Assembly: GCA_025464995.1 (NCBI GenBank)
Contig: JAODMO010000046.1
Coordinates: 1-64,000, forward strand
DNA: 64,000 nt
From: Microbacteriaceae bacterium
GTDB taxonomy: Bacteria > Actinomycetota > Actinomycetes > Actinomycetales > Microbacteriaceae
Direction: 5' to 3'
Shown here: one piece after another, positions 53,167 to 61,587 of the stretch
How positions within the stretch are numbered: the first letter of the stretch is position 1
Layout of the letters: every line of letters begins with the position of its first letter
Position numbers and translations under genes: made by a program
The notes under the pieces: model-generated
What the model was told of the DNA's origin: nothing
Databases searched by the model: none
What the model saw: the letters and a program-made list of their open reading frames with translations, nothing else

Positions 53167-54195
53167 GGGATGGACGATCGACTTGAGGCTCGCGGGGTCG
53201 CGGTCGCTCTCCAGCGCCTCGCGCACGTGGTCGAGGCCGAACTCGCCGGTGACGAGCGCGTCGAGGTCGACCTGCCCGCTGGCGACCAGGTGGATGGCGA
53301 GCGGCCAGGTGTCGGTGTAGCGGAAGATTCCGGTGACGCTCACCTCGAGGTTCTGGATGTGCTCCACCGGGAGGGTCATCGTCGGCGAGCCGAGTCCGAC
53401 GAGCACCGCGTACCCGGCGGGTCCAACCGCGCGGATGCCGCTGTCGACGGCTCGCGGGTTGCCGCTCGCGTCGATGAACGCGTTCACACCGAGGCCGACG
53501 ACGTCCTCGGTCATCGGGTCGATCACCCGCGTCGCGCCGTACGCGAGCGCGCGCTCCCGGCGCTCGGGGATGGGGTCGGAGACGATGATGACGCTAGCCC
53601 CGAAGGCCCTCGCCGTCTGCGCGGTGATGATGCCGATGGGTCCTGCACCGGCTATGAGCACGCTCGACCCCGGAACGATGTGCGCCTTGCGGATGGCGGC
53701 GATCCCGACGGAGAGGGGTTCGAGAAGCGCCCCAGCGGAGTCGGAGACGGAGTCGGGCAGCGCGTGGGCGAAGTCCGATTGGATGGTGACGTAGCCGGCG
53801 AAGGCGCCGTCGATCGGCGGGGTCGCGTAGAACTCCATGTAGGCGCAGAGATTGTAGCGGCCGGCCCGGCACTGCTCGCAGCGACCGCAGGGGCGCTGCG
53901 GCTCCACGGCCACCCGCTCCCCGATGCGGGCGGGGTCGACGCCGGAGCCGACAGCGACGATGCGCCCGCTGAGCTCGTGCCCGAGCACGAGGGGTCCGTC
54001 GACCACGAAGTCGCCGATGCGGCCTTCGCGGTAGTAGTGAACGTCGGAGCCGCAGACCCCCACCGCCGCGACCGCGACCAGCACCTGGTCGGCGTCCGGC
54101 ACGGGCACAGGGCGGTTCTCGATCGCGAGCTCGTTAGCGGCGGTCAGCACGCTGGCCCGCATCTGCTCGGGGACGGCAGGGATTGTTGAGGTCAT
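53158..54195 (-). CDS. Zinc-dependent sorbitol/xylitol dehydrogenase-like enzyme
   Basis: The protein has 345 residues. VGVCGSDVHYYREGRIGDFV and PLVLGHELSGRIVAVG are typical of sorbitol/xylitol dehydrogenases, with catalytic Cys, His and Glu. RPCGRCEQCRAGRYNLCAYM holds the structural-zinc cysteines. The NAD site is SVLIAGAGPIGIITAQTA. It oxidises a polyol at C2 to the ketose and would give substrate to the FGGY kinases or aldolase. It is first in the leftward operon, divergent from the SorC-type regulator. Confidence 0.9.
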   Translation of the reverse strand: MTSTIPAVPEQMRASVLTAANELAIENRPVPVPDADQVLVAVAAVGVCGSDVHYYREGRIGDFVVDGPLVLGHELSGRIVAVGSGVDPARIGERVAVEPQRPCGRCEQCRAGRYNLCAYMEFYATPPIDGAFAGYVTIQSDFAHALPDSVSDSAGALLEPLSVGIAAIRKAHIVPGSSVLIAGAGPIGIITAQTARAFGASVIIVSDPIPERRERALAYGATRVIDPMTEDVVGLGVNAFIDASGNPRAVDSGIRAVGPAGYAVLVGLGSPTMTLPVEHIQNLEVSVTGIFRYTDTWPLAIHLVASGQVDLDALVTGEFGLDHVREALESDRDPASLKSIVHPNA

Positions 54196-54249
54196 CGTTG
54201 TCCTTCGGGGCCGGATCTGGACCGCGCGCTCATCTGTAGCTAGGCGATC

Positions 54250-54260
54250 TCATTTGCTCT
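54250..54260. promoter_or_regulatory. Candidate SorC-regulator operator 2
   Basis: CTCATTTGCTC shares CTCATTTG with operator 1. It overlaps the -35 region (TTGCTC, 54254-54259) of the regulator gene and lies in the gap shared with the divergent dehydrogenase operon, as expected for autoregulation. Confidence 0.5.
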
Positions 54261-54276
54261 TGCCACATCTTGCGCC

Positions 54277-54282
54277 CACAAT
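54277..54282 (+). promoter_or_regulatory. -10 element of the SorC-type regulator (leaderless)
   Basis: CACAAT ends 6 nt before the ATG at 54289. TTGCTC lies 17 bp upstream as a -35 element. Confidence 0.45.
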
Positions 54283-54288
54283 GCGCTT

Positions 54289-55278
54289 ATGTCAAACAGT
54301 AAACTCATGTTGCGCTTGCGCGCTGATAAACGGAAAGAGGAGGTCCACACCGTGGGTCCCGACGAAACAGTCCAGGTCGCATTGATCGCCCGAGAGCACT
54401 ATGTCAACGGCAAGTCGCGGGTGGACATCGCCGACGAACTGAAAATCAGCCGCTTCAAGGTGGCGCGGATGCTCGAGATCGCCGTCGAGACCGGCATCGT
54501 CACCTTCACCATCCAGGCGCCGGGAGCCGTCGACGTCGACCGCTCCAACCGGCTGAAGGAGAAGTTCGGCCTGGCCCGGGCCTTCGCCGTCGCCACCCCG
54601 AACGATCTCTCGATCAACGTGCGCGACGCCCTCGGCCGCGTGGCCGCCGACCTCCTCACCGAGATCGTCACCGACAGCGACGTTCTCGGCACGGCGAGCG
54701 GCCGCACGCTCTCGGCGATGATCGGCCACCTCGACAGCCTGGCCAAGTGCGACGTCGTGCAGATGGCCGGGATGGCGGGCCCCGTGCACCAGACGTCCAA
54801 CGCGGTGGTTCGCGAGATCCGCGAAGTATCCGGGGGAACCGCCTACTCGATCTACGCTCCGCTCATCGTCTCCGACGCCGCCACCGCCGACTCCCTGCGT
54901 GACCAGCCGTCAATCCAGACCGCCTTCGACATGTTCCCGAAGATCACCAAGGCAATAGTCGCGGCTGGCAGCTGGAACCCGCCCGAATCGCAGATCTACG
55001 ACGGCCTCAATGCCGACGAGCGCGTCGACATCTTCAACAAGGGCGTTCGAGCGGATGTCTGCGCCACCCTGCTGGACGACGACGGCAACGAGATCCCCGC
55101 CCTGATCGACCGCACCCTCGGAATCAGCCTCGAGCAACTGCGCGCGATCCCCGAGGTGATCGTGGTGGCGGGCGGCCAGCAGAAGACGCAGGCACTGCGC
55201 TCGATCCTGAAGGCGGACTTCGTCACCTCACTGGTTACCGACACCCGGATGGCTGACCGCCTGCTCGACGGCGCGTAG
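54289..55278 (+). CDS. SorC/DeoR-type sugar-responsive regulator
   Basis: The protein has 329 residues. The N-terminal helix-turn-helix is in VNGKSRVDIADELKISRFKV followed by ARMLEIAVETGIV. From about residue 80 is the sugar-phosphate-binding SorC domain (DVLGTASGRTLSAMIGHL, DVVQMAGMAGPVHQTSNAV). The family includes EryD, which controls erythritol genes in Brucella and rhizobia. It sits between the two divergent halves of the island and likely controls both, with a phosphorylated intermediate as inducer. Confidence 0.9.
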   Translation: MSNSKLMLRLRADKRKEEVHTVGPDETVQVALIAREHYVNGKSRVDIADELKISRFKVARMLEIAVETGIVTFTIQAPGAVDVDRSNRLKEKFGLARAFAVATPNDLSINVRDALGRVAADLLTEIVTDSDVLGTASGRTLSAMIGHLDSLAKCDVVQMAGMAGPVHQTSNAVVREIREVSGGTAYSIYAPLIVSDAATADSLRDQPSIQTAFDMFPKITKAIVAAGSWNPPESQIYDGLNADERVDIFNKGVRADVCATLLDDDGNEIPALIDRTLGISLEQLRAIPEVIVVAGGQQKTQALRSILKADFVTSLVTDTRMADRLLDGA

Positions 55279-55299
55279 CCCGAACCACCCCGCTGCGCT

Positions 55300-55310
55300 C
55301 TCATTCGAGC
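55300..55310. promoter_or_regulatory. Candidate SorC-regulator operator 3
   Basis: CTCATTCGAGC matches 10 of 11 bases of operator 1 (CTCATTTGAGC). It lies upstream of the ABC permease, first gene of the rightward catabolic operon. Confidence 0.55.
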
Positions 55311-55380
55311 GGCAGTAGTTGACATTTGATGTGAAGCTGCCCATGATGGGCGTTATCAAGTGAGAAGCAAGGGGTTCGAA

Positions 55381-56397
55381 GTGAGCAGCAACGAAGCTGA
55401 AATCGACACCACGTCGCGCCGATCGTTCGGCGACGTGGTCAACACCGTGAAGGACCCGAAGTGGGTCTTGGAGTTCCTGATCCGCCACTCGATGGTCGTG
55501 ATCCTGGTGATCATCATCGGATACTTCGCCTACCGCAGCGCCCGGTTCACCACCCCGGAGAACCTGCTGACGATCCTCGTCGCGGCGGCGCCGTTCGCCC
55601 TGATTGCGCTCGGCCAGACCCTCGTGGTGCTCACCGGCGGCATCGACCTCTCGCCCGGGAGCATCATCGCGATGTCGGCGATGACGGCCGCAACCGTTGC
55701 GAAGATCACCGACGGCAACCTCCTGCTCATCGTGCTGAGCGCGCTGATCGTCGGGCTCGCCGCCGGCTCGGTGAATGGCTTCTTGGTGTCGCGGCTGAAC
55801 ATCCCGCCGTTCATCGCCACGCTCGGCATGCTCACCGCCGGCTCCGGGATCGCGTACGCTATCGGCAACGGCGCGCCGATCAACGGCCTCCCCGCCACGT
55901 TCGGCGCCATCGCCAACACCCGCATCTTCGGCGTGCAGATCCCTGTGATCGTCATGATCCTCGGCATCATCGTGCTGGCAATCGTGATGAAGCGCACCTC
56001 CTACGGCATGCGCATCTACGCGATCGGCGGCAACCCGATGGCCTCGCGCATCGCGGGCATCAACGTGCGCCGCACCCTCTTCAGCGTCTACGCCATCGCC
56101 GGCGTGCTCGCCGGCCTCTCCGGCGTGATGCTCGCCTCCCGCGTGATCTCCGGCCCGCCGAACCTCGGACAGGGATACGAGCTCGACGCCATCGCCGCGG
56201 TGGTCATCGGCGGGGCGAGTCTCGCTGGCGGGCGCGGAACGGTCTGGGGCACCGCGATTGGCCTCGTGCTGATCCAGACGCTCAACAACGGTCTTGACCT
56301 GCTCATCGTTCCCGCCTACTGGCAGGACGTGATCAAGGGGGTCCTCATCGCCGCCGCAGTGGGCGTCGACGTGTGGTCCACCAAGCGGCGGAAATAG
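55381..56397 (+). CDS. Sugar ABC transporter permease (RbsC/CUT2 type)
   Basis: The protein has 338 residues with 8-10 membrane helices. Family landmarks: ALIALGQTLVVLTGGIDLSP, GSVNGFLVSRLNIPPFIATL, YAIGGNPMASRIAGINV and IGGASLAGGRGTVWGTAIG. It is the membrane channel for the carbohydrate bound by the next gene product, with the ATPase at 51577-53109. GTG 55381 has AAGGGG upstream and is preferred to the earlier GTG at 55360. Confidence 0.92.
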   Translation: MSSNEAEIDTTSRRSFGDVVNTVKDPKWVLEFLIRHSMVVILVIIIGYFAYRSARFTTPENLLTILVAAAPFALIALGQTLVVLTGGIDLSPGSIIAMSAMTAATVAKITDGNLLLIVLSALIVGLAAGSVNGFLVSRLNIPPFIATLGMLTAGSGIAYAIGNGAPINGLPATFGAIANTRIFGVQIPVIVMILGIIVLAIVMKRTSYGMRIYAIGGNPMASRIAGINVRRTLFSVYAIAGVLAGLSGVMLASRVISGPPNLGQGYELDAIAAVVIGGASLAGGRGTVWGTAIGLVLIQTLNNGLDLLIVPAYWQDVIKGVLIAAAVGVDVWSTKRRK

Positions 56398-56505
56398 CCC
56401 ACGAGGCGACTTCCGCGACATTCAGCAAGAAACCCGCACCACAGAAGAATCCGAACAGCGCAGGCCGGGCACCCGCCCGCCCGGCGCCCACCCAAGGAGA
56501 CAAAG

Positions 56506-57570
56506 ATGTCACGCAAGAAATTCCTGATCACCCTTGCCGCCGGTAGCGTGCTCGCTCTCGGCCTCACCGGCTGTGGTGCCGGCGACCCGAACGCCGGGGG
56601 CGGCGGAGGAGGGGGCGCCGACTCGGGCGGCCTCACCATCGGCGTCTCGGTCTACGACATGAGCTCGTTCATCACCGCCGGCAAGGAGGGCATGGAGGCC
56701 TACGCCGCAGCCAACGACATAACGCTCGTCTGGAACTCGGCCGGCCTCGACGTCAACACACAGGCCACGCAGCTCGACCAGTTCATAAACCAGGGCGTCG
56801 ACGCGATCGTCGTCGTGCCGGTACAGGCCGACTCCCTCGGCCCGCAGGTCGATGCGGCCATTGCCGCGGACATCCCTGTCGTGCCGGTGAACGCCTCACT
56901 CGACAACGACAAGGTAGCCGGCAACGTACAGCCCGATGACGTCGCCGCGGGCGAGCAGGAGGCCCAGATGATGGTCGATGAGCTCGGTGGCAAGGGCAAC
57001 GTCGTGATCCTTCAGGGACCGCTCGGTCAGTCCGGCGAGCTGAACCGCCAGGAGGGCATCGAGAACGTGCTCGCCAAGAACCCCGACATCAAGGTGCTCG
57101 CGCAGGACACCGCCAACTGGAAGCGCGACGAGGCGGTCAACAAGGTCAAGAACTGGATCTCCGCGTTCGGTGACGACATCGACGGCGTCATCGCCCAGAA
57201 CGACGACATGGGCCTCGGCGCTCTCGCCGCCTTCAAGGAGGCCGGAAAGACCGTTCCGATCGTCGGCATCGACGGCATCGAGGACGGCCTGAACGCCGTC
57301 AAGAACGGCGAGTTCATCGGCACCATGTTGCAGAACGGCACGGTGGAACTGTCTGCCGGACTCGCGGTGGCCGCGGCAATCGCCCGGGGCGACGACATCG
57401 ACACCGAGCCGGTGTACATCATGCCGAAGATCACCACCGAGAACGTCGACATCGCCTACGAGCACGTCGTCAGCGACCGCAAGGCCTTCCTCAAGGCGCT
57501 GCCCGACCTCGTCGCCGACAACCTGAAGACCGGCAACATCGCGAACGAAGGCATGCCCGGCCAGGAATAG
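56506..57570 (+). CDS. Sugar-binding lipoprotein of the ABC transporter (RbsB type)
   Basis: The protein has 354 residues. The lipoprotein signal is [14 protein letters not shown] (lipobox LTGC, Cys near residue 23), followed by a Gly-rich linker ([15 protein letters not shown]). The periplasmic-binding fold of type 1 follows: [75 protein letters not shown] and [19 protein letters not shown]. The ligand is probably a polyol or pentose-like sugar. AAGGAG precedes the ATG. Confidence 0.92.
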   Translation: MSRKKFLITLAAGSVLALGLTGCGAGDPNAGGGGGGGADSGGLTIGVSVYDMSSFITAGKEGMEAYAAANDITLVWNSAGLDVNTQATQLDQFINQGVDAIVVVPVQADSLGPQVDAAIAADIPVVPVNASLDNDKVAGNVQPDDVAAGEQEAQMMVDELGGKGNVVILQGPLGQSGELNRQEGIENVLAKNPDIKVLAQDTANWKRDEAVNKVKNWISAFGDDIDGVIAQNDDMGLGALAAFKEAGKTVPIVGIDGIEDGLNAVKNGEFIGTMLQNGTVELSAGLAVAAAIARGDDIDTEPVYIMPKITTENVDIAYEHVVSDRKAFLKALPDLVADNLKTGNIANEGMPGQE

Positions 57571-57584
57571 CACCATCAGCAGCG

Positions 57585-57627
57585 CGGGAAACGGCGGCGT
57601 CTGCACAGGGGACGCCGCCGTTTCCCG
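57585..57627 (+). terminator. 17-bp perfect stem-loop between the binding protein and rpiB-like genes
   Basis: CGGGAAACGGCGGCGTC (57585-57601) pairs perfectly with GACGCCGCCGTTTCCCG (57611-57627) around a 9-nt loop. Downstream genes continue on the same strand, so it is more likely an attenuator or 3'-end stabiliser for binding-protein mRNA than a full terminator. Confidence 0.7.
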
Positions 57628-57659
57628 TCCCACCAACCAGACAGACAGGACTCCCCACC

Positions 57660-58115
57660 ATGCCGAAAACCACCATCGCACTGGGTAACGACGAGGCGGC
57701 GGTCGCGCTCCGCGAGATCATCGTCGGCCACCTCGAATCCCTCGGCTATGCGGTCGACACCTTTGGACCCGCCTCGACCACCGACTCGGTGGACTACCCG
57801 GATGTCGCCGTGGACGTCGCGACCCGTATCGTCGCCGGCGACTACGAGCGGGGCATCCTGCTCTGCGGCACCGGGATCGGCATGGCGATCGCCGCGAACA
57901 AGGTTCCGGGCATCCGCGCCGCCCAGGCGGCCGACAGCTACAGCGCCGAGCGCGCACGCAAGTCGAACAACGCGCAGATAGTCACCATCGGCGCGCGGAC
58001 CGTGGGGCCGGAACTGGCCAAGACGATCGTCGACTCCTGGCTCGCGAGCGAGTACGAGGGCAAATCAGACTCCAAGGTCGACAAACTGATCGCACTCGAC
58101 TCGAAGAACGCATGA
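57660..58115 (+). CDS. RpiB/LacAB-family sugar-phosphate isomerase
   Basis: The protein has 151 residues, normal size. IALGNDEAAVALREIIVGHL replaces the usual GxDHAG start (GNDEAA), CGTGIGMAIAANKVPGIRAA carries the catalytic Cys, and SNNAQIVTIGARTVGPELA is the phosphate-binding part. RpiB itself isomerises ribose-5-phosphate; paralogues act on D-erythrulose-4-phosphate (EryI/DerI), allose- or galactose-6-phosphate. The altered first motif and the island context favour a catabolic role. It overlaps the next gene by 4 bp. Confidence 0.88.
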   Translation: MPKTTIALGNDEAAVALREIIVGHLESLGYAVDTFGPASTTDSVDYPDVAVDVATRIVAGDYERGILLCGTGIGMAIAANKVPGIRAAQAADSYSAERARKSNNAQIVTIGARTVGPELAKTIVDSWLASEYEGKSDSKVDKLIALDSKNA

Positions 58116-59173
58116 TGAGCACCATCACCATCCTCGGCGCCGGGGCGATGGGCTCAGCGCTCGTGACTCCGCTGCGCGAGCGCGGACACGAGGTGAACCT
58201 CTGGGGCACCTGGCTCGACGACCACCTACTCGACGCGGTCGAGGCCGGAGAGCCGCACCCGCGAACGAACGTGCCGGTGCCCGCTGGCACGCGCCTCTTC
58301 CGCTCCGACGAGCTCGAGGCCGCGCTGGCGGGGAGCGACCTCGTCATCCTCTCCGTCGCATCCGCCGGCGTCGAGAAGGTCACCGAGCTCGCCGCGCAGC
58401 GCATCTCCGAGATCGGCAGCCTCGTCGTGACCAGCAAGGGCTTCGTCACCGATACGGATGGCACGATCCGGCTGCTGCCCGATGCGATCACCGGCATCTT
58501 CGCAGGTCTCTCCCTCGCCGTACCCGCCATCATCGCCGCGGGGGGACCGTGCAAGGCGAACGAGGTCGCAGCCGGTCGGCCCACCGCGACCGTCTACGGC
58601 TCCTCCAACCTCGAGGCCGCGCGCTCCGCAGCGCGCCTGATCGAGACTGACGACTATCGGGTCGAGGTGATCGCCGACTACATCGGCCTCGAGGTCGCCG
58701 CCCCGCTCAAGAACGTCTACGCGATCGCGTTGGGCTTCGCCGACGGCCTCGCCGAGAATTCGACCGAGCCCTGGCACAACCTGCGCTCGGCATTCTTCGC
58801 GCAGGCGCTGCGCGAGATGGCCGACATCGCCACCGACTTCGGCGGGGAGGCGGCCACGGTCTACGGACTCGCCGGCTCCGGCGACCTCGAAGTGACCGGT
58901 CTCTCCGGCCGCAACAAGGTCTACGGCGCGCGCATCGGCGCTGGCGAGACCTCGGCTGTCGCGTTGCAGGCGATGATCGACGCCGAGCAGACCGTGGAGG
59001 GTGTGCCCGCCTCCGGCCTGGCGGTGACGCTCGCGTCCCAGCGCTTCGAGTCTGCCGAGGAGCGCCTTCCGTTGCTGCACGCGATCCGCCGCGTCGTCGA
59101 CGGCGAAGGCGACGGCCAGGCGGTGCTGACTGCCGCGGCCCTGCCCAGAGCGCTCTCCGAACCCCTAGCGTAA
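58112..59173 (+). CDS. GpsA-like NAD(P)-dependent polyol-phosphate dehydrogenase
   Basis: The protein has 353 residues. The Rossmann start is TITILGAGAMGSALVTPL; family blocks are GGPCKANEVAAGRPTATVYG (GPSFAxEV position), AAPLKNVYAIALGFADGLAE (catalytic Lys) and GSGDLEVTGLSGRNKVYGAR. GpsA makes sn-glycerol-3-phosphate for lipids; a second copy inside a kinase/isomerase operon suggests it oxidises a phosphorylated polyol. In the erythritol pathway that step (EryB) uses a different, FAD-dependent family. It overlaps the rpiB-like gene (ATGA). Confidence 0.8.
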   Translation: MMSTITILGAGAMGSALVTPLRERGHEVNLWGTWLDDHLLDAVEAGEPHPRTNVPVPAGTRLFRSDELEAALAGSDLVILSVASAGVEKVTELAAQRISEIGSLVVTSKGFVTDTDGTIRLLPDAITGIFAGLSLAVPAIIAAGGPCKANEVAAGRPTATVYGSSNLEAARSAARLIETDDYRVEVIADYIGLEVAAPLKNVYAIALGFADGLAENSTEPWHNLRSAFFAQALREMADIATDFGGEAATVYGLAGSGDLEVTGLSGRNKVYGARIGAGETSAVALQAMIDAEQTVEGVPASGLAVTLASQRFESAEERLPLLHAIRRVVDGEGDGQAVLTAAALPRALSEPLA

Positions 59174-59177
59174 GCAG

Positions 59178-60680
59178 ATGACCTCAGTACTGGCGCTGGA
59201 CTGTTCGACGACCGCGGCGAAAGCCGTCGTGTTCGACCCCGAGGGTCGGGCGATCGCGACGGCGCGCGCCAGGCTCAGCCGCTCCTCGCCTCAGCCGGGG
59301 TGGGGCGAGCAGCACGCGGAGAGCTGGTGGAAGGCGGCCTCGACGGCGCTGTTCGAGGTGAACCGGCAGCTGCAGGTGCTCGGCGAGGAGCCGCCGCAGA
59401 GCATCAGCATCACCCACCAGCGGGAGACCTTCGTCTGCCTCGATGCCGCGGGCCACGAGGTGCGGCCGGGGATCCTCTGGCTCGACACCCGTGCTCACCA
59501 GCAGATCGCCGAGTTCGGAACGCCGGAGGTGCACGCCGTCTCCGGCAAACCGCCGAGCACCACTCCCAGTATCTACAAGATGCTCTGGCTTAAACAGAAC
59601 GAGCCGGAGGCCTGGGCACGCACCGCGATGGTGCTCGACGTCGGCGGGTACCTCATCTACAAGCTCACCGGACAGTACGCGACATCCACGGCGAGCGCCG
59701 ACCCTCTCTCGCTCGTCGACATGGCGAGCTTCGAATGGTCGCCGGAGCTGCTCGCGCTCACCGGTCTGACCGAGTCGCAACTGCCGTCGCTGCATCCGCC
59801 CGGATCTGTCGTCGCCGGCGTCACGGCCGAGGCCGCGGCGGAGACCGGCCTGCCCGAGGGGCTCGCCGTGGTCGCGGGGGCGGGCGATGGCCAGAGCGGC
59901 GGACTGGGCGCGGCAGTCGTCGCGCCCGGCGAGGCCTACCTGAGCCTCGGCACCTCGCTCACCATCGGGGTTCACAGCGAGCTGTTTCGCACCTCCATGG
60001 CGTATCGGGTTCTCTCTTCCCCGATAGCCGGCGGCTACACACTCGAGGGGCTCGTCGCATCCGGCGCCCTCTCGCTCGCCTGGTTCCGCGAGCAGGTGGC
60101 GCAGCTCGAAGACACCCCGTCGGCCGATGCCTCTCTCGGCGAGCTCGCCGCGACGGTCGAGCCGGGGGCGCGCGGGCTGCTCTTCCTTCCCTACCTCACC
60201 AGCGCCGAGACGCCCTACTGGGACGCCGCCGCCCGCGGTGCCTTCGTCGGGCTCGGCGACTACCACGGCATCGCCGACATGACCCGCGCCGTGTTCGAGA
60301 GCCTCGCCCTCGAGATCCGCCTGCTCGTCGAGGCCATCGAGGCCGACACCGGCGTGCGCATCGAGCGCATCACGTCCATGGGCGGACTCACCCAGTCGAC
60401 CACCCTCATGCAGATTTATGCCGACGTGCTGCAACGGGACATCCTCGTCGCGGCCGAGACGGAGACGGTAGCGCTGGGCGCGGGCATACTCGCGGCCTAC
60501 GGCGCGCAACTCGACGGCCAGACCACGATCGGCGACATCGCCAGGCGGATGACAGGGATTGCGACGACGTACTCGCCGCAGGCCGAGTCGGCGGAGGTCT
60601 ACGACCGCCTGTTCGCGGTGTACAGCACGCTCTATCCGAGCCTCAAGGATGCGTTCGCGAGCTTGGCCGCGTTCCGCTGA
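59178..60680 (+). CDS. FGGY-family carbohydrate kinase 1
   Basis: The protein has 500 residues. The N-terminal actin-like domain begins SVLALDCSTTAAKAVVFDPE and includes ITHQRETFVCLD and GILWLDTRAHQQI. The C-terminal domain shows GAGDGQSGGLGAAVV, LSLGTSLTIGV and ITSMGGLTQSTTLMQIYADV (FGGY signature region). It phosphorylates a ketose or polyol with ATP. Coupled with the GpsA-like gene 4 bp upstream, a polyol kinase role is possible; xylulokinase-like activity is the alternative. Confidence 0.88.
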   Translation: MTSVLALDCSTTAAKAVVFDPEGRAIATARARLSRSSPQPGWGEQHAESWWKAASTALFEVNRQLQVLGEEPPQSISITHQRETFVCLDAAGHEVRPGILWLDTRAHQQIAEFGTPEVHAVSGKPPSTTPSIYKMLWLKQNEPEAWARTAMVLDVGGYLIYKLTGQYATSTASADPLSLVDMASFEWSPELLALTGLTESQLPSLHPPGSVVAGVTAEAAAETGLPEGLAVVAGAGDGQSGGLGAAVVAPGEAYLSLGTSLTIGVHSELFRTSMAYRVLSSPIAGGYTLEGLVASGALSLAWFREQVAQLEDTPSADASLGELAATVEPGARGLLFLPYLTSAETPYWDAAARGAFVGLGDYHGIADMTRAVFESLALEIRLLVEAIEADTGVRIERITSMGGLTQSTTLMQIYADVLQRDILVAAETETVALGAGILAAYGAQLDGQTTIGDIARRMTGIATTYSPQAESAEVYDRLFAVYSTLYPSLKDAFASLAAFR

Positions 60681-60779
60681 CCGGCCCGCCCGTTCACTGG
60701 CGCATGAAGGTGATTCTGCGCCGTATGCGCCTGCTCCGGCGACCCGCGAGTCGGTTCGGACGGGATTCATCCGGAAGGG

Positions 60780-61565
60780 TCAGACGACTGTGTAACCGCC
60801 GTCGATGACGAAGTTCTGGCCGACCACGTAGGCCGAGCGCTCGCTGGCGAGGTAAACCAGCAAGTCGCCGAGCTCGTGGGGCTCGCCCATGCGCCCGGCC
60901 GGGATGCGGGACACCCACTGCTCGGCCATCTCCGGGTTCGCCGCCACGAAGTCGCGCGTCATGTCGGAGGCGAAGTATCCCGGCGCGATGCCGTTGACAC
61001 GGATGCCGTGAGGCAACCACTCGATGGCGAGGCTCTTGGTGAGCATCGCAACCGCCGCCTTCGACACGTTGTAGGGAGTCTGGGTCTGCGGCACGTTCAC
61101 GACGAACGACGACATCGACGCGATGTTGATCACGGTGGCCTCGAGCTTCGCGTCGATCGCCCGGGCGGCGAACTCGCGACTGACCAGGAAGGTGCCGGTG
61201 ACATTCACGTCGAGCACACGCGACCACAGCTCGGGGGAGGTCTCCAGCGCCGAGTCGCCCGAGGTGATCCCGGCGCTGTTGACGAGCACCGAGGCCGTGC
61301 CGAGGCTCTCGGCGACCTGGGCGAAGGCCCGCTGCACCGATGCCGGGTCGGTCACATCGACGTTCACCCCGATGGCGCGCACGCCGGTCTCGGCCGACAG
61401 AGCGGATGCCGCGGCACCGACGGTCTCGAGGCGGTCGAGCAACGCGATCGAGGCGCCACTGCGCGCGAGGGCGGTGGCCATCGCGAGGCCGAGGCCACGC
61501 GCTGCGCCGGTGACGACCGCTGTGCGGCCGCCGAAGAGTTCTGCGTCGGGTGTCGTGCTCATCAT
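60780..61565 (-). CDS. Short-chain dehydrogenase/reductase (polyol dehydrogenase-like)
   Basis: The protein has 261 residues. AVVTGAARGLGLAMATALAR is the NAD-binding start, VLVNSAGITSGDSALE the NNAG-equivalent, INIASMSSFVVNV has the catalytic Ser, and YNVSKAAVAMLTKSLAIEWL has the Tyr-Lys pair. It resembles arabitol, threitol or sorbose dehydrogenases. It is last in the leftward SIS-kinase-Rpe-SDR operon. AAGGAA lies upstream of the ATG at 61565. Confidence 0.88.
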   Translation of the reverse strand: MMSTTPDAELFGGRTAVVTGAARGLGLAMATALARSGASIALLDRLETVGAAASALSAETGVRAIGVNVDVTDPASVQRAFAQVAESLGTASVLVNSAGITSGDSALETSPELWSRVLDVNVTGTFLVSREFAARAIDAKLEATVINIASMSSFVVNVPQTQTPYNVSKAAVAMLTKSLAIEWLPHGIRVNGIAPGYFASDMTRDFVAANPEMAEQWVSRIPAGRMGEPHELGDLLVYLASERSAYVVGQNFVIDGGYTVV

Positions 61566-61587
61566 CGGGTTCCTTTGCTCGTCATTC

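Noticed and set aside
60681-60779. Short plus-strand ORF after the FGGY kinase (MKVILRRMRLL)
   Set aside because: Very basic and short with no ribosome-binding site, in the gap between convergent operons.
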